Part shown: piece by piece, positions 61,386-64,000 of the stretch | Layout: each line of letters begins with the position of its first letter | Position numbering within the stretch: position 1 is the stretch's first letter | DNA from: Bacteroidota bacterium | GTDB lineage: Bacteria; Bacteroidota; Bacteroidia; Cytophagales; Cyclobacteriaceae | Direction: 5' to 3' | Assembly: GCA_016866235.1 (NCBI GenBank) | Contig: VGMW01000003.1 | Span: 124,001-188,000 of the forward strand | Length of the DNA stretch: 64,000 bases | Program-made: the position numbers and the translations under genes | The notes under the pieces: generated by a model | The model's input: the letters and a program-made list of their open reading frames with translations, nothing else | Told to the model about the DNA's origin: nothing | The model's database searches: none

Positions 61386-63284
61386 ATGCTTTCAATAAAC
61401 AACATTTCATACTTCATTGGCGGTCGAGCCCTCTATGAAAATGCTTCTGCGGTGGTCAAACCGGGCGACCGCATCGGACTGATAGGGCTAAATGGCAAAG
61501 GAAAGTCTACCCTACTGAAAATTATTGAAGGCTCTATTACGCCTGACGCCGGTACGATTAGTAAGAGTCGAGATTGCACCATTGGATTTCTAAATCAGGA
61601 CCTCTTATCCTTTCAGTCCGACGACCCGATTCTGGAGGTTGCGCTTGGCGCATTCCGGGAGGCTCGTGAGGTTCATGCGGAAATCGATAAAACCATCCAT
61701 GAGATGGAAACCAATTACTCAGATGTATTGGTTACCAAGCTCACCAACCTGCAGGAAAAATTTGAGCAGCTGGATGGTTACACCATGCAGGCACGAGCAG
61801 AGGAAGTTCTGGAGGGAATTGGATTTTCTACCACCGATTTGAGTCGTCCACTGCGACAATTCTCCGGTGGTTGGCGCATGAGGGTTATGCTCGCCAAGCT
61901 CCTATTGGAAAAGCCATCCTTATTGATGCTGGATGAGCCTACCAACCACCTGGATCTTCCCTCCATTGAATGGGTTGAGAATTACCTGAAAAATTATGAT
62001 GGCGCGGTAATGGTGGTTTCACACGACCGGGTTTTTCTAAACGGAGTCACCACCAAAACCATCGAGGTGACCAACCAGCAGCTGGTCACTTATGAGGGTA
62101 ATTATGATTATTATCTGACTGAAAAAGAACTCAGGGAAGAAATTCAGCAAAATGCATTTGAAAATCAGCAACAAAAAATAAGACAAGCAGAAAGATTCAT
62201 AGATCGCTTCAGGGCCAAAGCCACCAAAGCCCGTCAGGTTCAATCTAGGATTAAGATGATTGAGCGGATGGACATGATTGAGGAAGTCACTGATGATCAG
62301 GCTTCAGTTAATTTTCGGTTTAATTTGAAGCAGCAGAGCGGAAGGAATGTTGTTCAGCTTAATCATATTTCAAAGTCGTATGGTGATCTCTCCATTCTTA
62401 AGGACACAACCATAACGATTGAACGTGGTGATAAAATTGCGTTGATTGGCGCCAATGGAAGAGGAAAATCAACCTTGTTAAGGATTTTATTTGGATCAGA
62501 GCCTATTGAAGGCGAGCGGATCGGAGGATACAATGTGATTACCGGGTTTTATGCACAGCACCAATTGGAATCGCTGCATGTTGAAAATGAAATACTGGAT
62601 GAACTCAAACAGGCGGGATCTGGAAAAACAGACCTTGAACTAAGAAATGTCCTGGGGTGTTTTTTGTTTTCAGACGACGATGTGTTCAAAAAAATCAAGG
62701 TTTTGTCCGGTGGAGAAAAATCGAGGGTTGCGCTGGCAAAAACACTGATTTCAGAAGCTAATTTTTTGCTCCTGGATGAGCCTACCAACCACCTTGATTT
62801 CATTTCAGAAAATATTTTGGTTCAAGCCTTACAGCAATACCAGGGATCGTTTGTGATTGTCTCCCACAACCGACATTTCATTTCTCAGGTTGCCAATAAA
62901 ATCTGGTACATCGAAGACGGACAAATCAAACAATATCCTGGTACCTACGAAGAGTATCAGTATTGGAAGACCAAACAGGTCAAGCTTGAACCTGAAGTCA
63001 AAGTTGCTCCTAAGCCAAAGGAGGTGAAACAGGAGAAGCAGGAAAAGAAAACTGATCCTGGTTTTCCGAAAAAGGACCTTGAAAAAAAGATTTCAAAAGT
63101 TGAAGAGGAGATTGCAGCGCTTGAAACAGAGAAAAGGGGGATTGAATTGGAGATGGCTATGCCTGAAACTTATAGTCAACCTGACCGGTTTCAGGAATTG
63201 AATGACAAGCGCATCAAATGTGAGGATTCGCTTAGGGTTAAAAATCAATATTGGACCGATTTGATGGAAAAGCTTGATAACTAA
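61386..63284 (+). CDS. ABC-F family ATPase
   Basis: This 632-residue soluble protein has two ABC cassettes and no membrane segment: Walker A GLNGKGKSTLLK (about 36) and GANGRGKSTLLR (about 356), signatures FSGGWRMRVMLAKLL and LSGGEKSRVALAKTL, and Walker B LLMLDEPTNHLD and LLLDEPTNHLD. The linker helix between cassettes (KELREEIQQNAFENQQQKIRQAERFI) and the coiled-coil C-terminal 90 residues (DLEKKISKVEEEIAALETEK) are typical of the Uup/YdiF-type ABC-F group. Such proteins act on the ribosome in translation or antibiotic protection; which one here cannot be told. The next gene begins one base after its stop. Confidence 0.92.
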   Translation: MLSINNISYFIGGRALYENASAVVKPGDRIGLIGLNGKGKSTLLKIIEGSITPDAGTISKSRDCTIGFLNQDLLSFQSDDPILEVALGAFREAREVHAEIDKTIHEMETNYSDVLVTKLTNLQEKFEQLDGYTMQARAEEVLEGIGFSTTDLSRPLRQFSGGWRMRVMLAKLLLEKPSLLMLDEPTNHLDLPSIEWVENYLKNYDGAVMVVSHDRVFLNGVTTKTIEVTNQQLVTYEGNYDYYLTEKELREEIQQNAFENQQQKIRQAERFIDRFRAKATKARQVQSRIKMIERMDMIEEVTDDQASVNFRFNLKQQSGRNVVQLNHISKSYGDLSILKDTTITIERGDKIALIGANGRGKSTLLRILFGSEPIEGERIGGYNVITGFYAQHQLESLHVENEILDELKQAGSGKTDLELRNVLGCFLFSDDDVFKKIKVLSGGEKSRVALAKTLISEANFLLLDEPTNHLDFISENILVQALQQYQGSFVIVSHNRHFISQVANKIWYIEDGQIKQYPGTYEEYQYWKTKQVKLEPEVKVAPKPKEVKQEKQEKKTDPGFPKKDLEKKISKVEEEIAALETEKRGIELEMAMPETYSQPDRFQELNDKRIKCEDSLRVKNQYWTDLMEKLDN

Positions 63285-63285
63285 A

Positions 63286-64000
63286 GTGAATATTGTTGAT
63301 CTACTAAGAAAAAGTTCATTGGTCATCATCCTTTTGATGCTATTGAGCGAAGTTCAGGGGCAGCCTTTGAATGGAATAGAAATTCCAGACGGCAAGATCA
63401 AATCCATTATGATCTATCAGGAGACTGGAGGACCTTATCAGGAAATGCAATCGCCTGCAGCACCATTAGAAGAACAACGGTTGGTGGTAGAGTTCGATGA
63501 TTTGCGCGAGAATTCCGAAACCTATTACGCTAAAATTTTGCATTGTGACCACCGTTGGTCCAGGTCAAGGTTAAGAGACCTGGATTTTCTTGCCGTGTAT
63601 AATGAATTCAATCTTAATGATTTTGCCTTTTCCAACGATACGCACATACCCTATGTGCATTTCAGATTTCCGATACCGGAAGTGAAACTTCCTGGGAATT
63701 ACATTTTATTGGTTTACAGGGATGGTGACTTAAAAAATCTTGCTTTTTCAAGAAGGTTCATGGTGTTCAGCAATCAGATGATGGTGGCACCAATGAATAG
63801 GCCGGGACAAGGAACCTTATATCGAAATCTTCAGGAAATCAATTTCTCGGTAAGCTATGCAGGACTGAATATCCCTGATCCGACCGCAAATATTTTTGTG
63901 GTGGTCCGACAGAACAATCGATGGGATAATGCTCTATATGGGCTCACCCCATCCAGAACAGATACATACCGCGAAAATCTGGAGTTCCAGTTTTTTGATC
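63286..64000 (+). CDS. T9SS plug-family protein (DUF5103-like), 5' part
   Basis: This ORF is absent from the track because it runs off the window. I translated it from the GTG at 63286, one base after the ABC-F stop; 238 codons are visible. It has a signal peptide (LLMLLSEVQGQ), then EIPDGKIKSIMIYQ, ILHCDHRWSRSRLRDLDFL, NEFNLNDFAFSNDTHIPYVHFRFPIP and GNYILLVYRDGD followed by FSRRFMVF. This spacing matches the DUF5103 domain now linked to the plug of the T9SS translocon SprA. It would close the outer-membrane channel used by the T9SS-sorted proteins at 50-57 kb. The C-terminal half is outside the window. Confidence 0.8.
   Translation, partial: MNIVDLLRKSSLVIILLMLLSEVQGQPLNGIEIPDGKIKSIMIYQETGGPYQEMQSPAAPLEEQRLVVEFDDLRENSETYYAKILHCDHRWSRSRLRDLDFLAVYNEFNLNDFAFSNDTHIPYVHFRFPIPEVKLPGNYILLVYRDGDLKNLAFSRRFMVFSNQMMVAPMNRPGQGTLYRNLQEINFSVSYAGLNIPDPTANIFVVVRQNNRWDNALYGLTPSRTDTYRENLEFQFFD

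Overview
The window comes from a chromosome of a Bacteroidota bacterium, most likely a Cytophagales-type aerobe; the genus cannot be read from the sequence. The evidence is an alternative complex III plus cytochrome c oxidase gene run, type IX secretion sorting domains and a T9SS plug-family gene, the long Bacteroidota form of IspG, DUF3276 and DUF6089-like proteins, and TTTG/TANNTTTG promoters in place of sigma70 boxes. Most of the window is core genome. I found no phage, integrase, CRISPR array, tRNA or rRNA.

Layout. 1-9.6 kb: menC (cut by the window edge), a long QueA-type enzyme, TerC, a YfiT-like DinB protein, an SRAP-domain protein that has lost its catalytic residues, a lipoprotein, a small membrane protein, ispG, an SDR and an MlaE/MlaF lipid-transport pair. 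9.6-13.1 kb: one very large membrane sensor kinase. 13.2-29.8 kb: a respiratory locus on the minus strand. It starts at a good Bacteroidota promoter and runs actA-B-C-D-E-F, ctaC, ctaD, ctaA, ctaB, two subunit III genes and subunit IV, ending at a strong hairpin terminator. Four small genes beyond it look like oxidase assembly factors. Quinol electrons enter alternative complex III and pass through c-type hemes to the CuA/heme-copper oxidase, while ctaA/ctaB supply heme A. 30-47 kb: DUF3276, DUF58, ferredoxin, a LuxC-like acyl-CoA reductase, a tightly overlapping operon (outer-membrane-like protein, hutI, apt, LON-domain protein), a TPR/periplasmic-binding protein with guaA, envelope proteins, typA, two RNA methyltransferases and mtaB.

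47.1-47.7 kb is a gene-free interval with a 168-bp unit repeated twice in tandem and five short GC-rich hairpins in otherwise AT-rich DNA. 47.7-64 kb: lolD, sucC, a DUF6089-like barrel, a 1501-residue T9SS-exported repeat protein, a decayed patch (a nucleotide-sugar dehydratase without its membrane half and with an in-frame amber codon, a tiny membrane protein, and a headless T9SS C-terminal fragment), a coiled-coil exported protein, a saccharopine-dehydrogenase-like reductase, a sorbosone-dehydrogenase-like lipoprotein, an ABC-F ATPase and the start of a T9SS plug-family gene.

I see no clear new multi-gene defence or mobile system. The items most worth following up are the catalytically stripped SRAP protein, the hairpin tandem repeats, the decayed 55-57 kb patch, the two unusual candidate oxidase assembly factors, and the -7 promoter motifs that sit almost on top of start codons.
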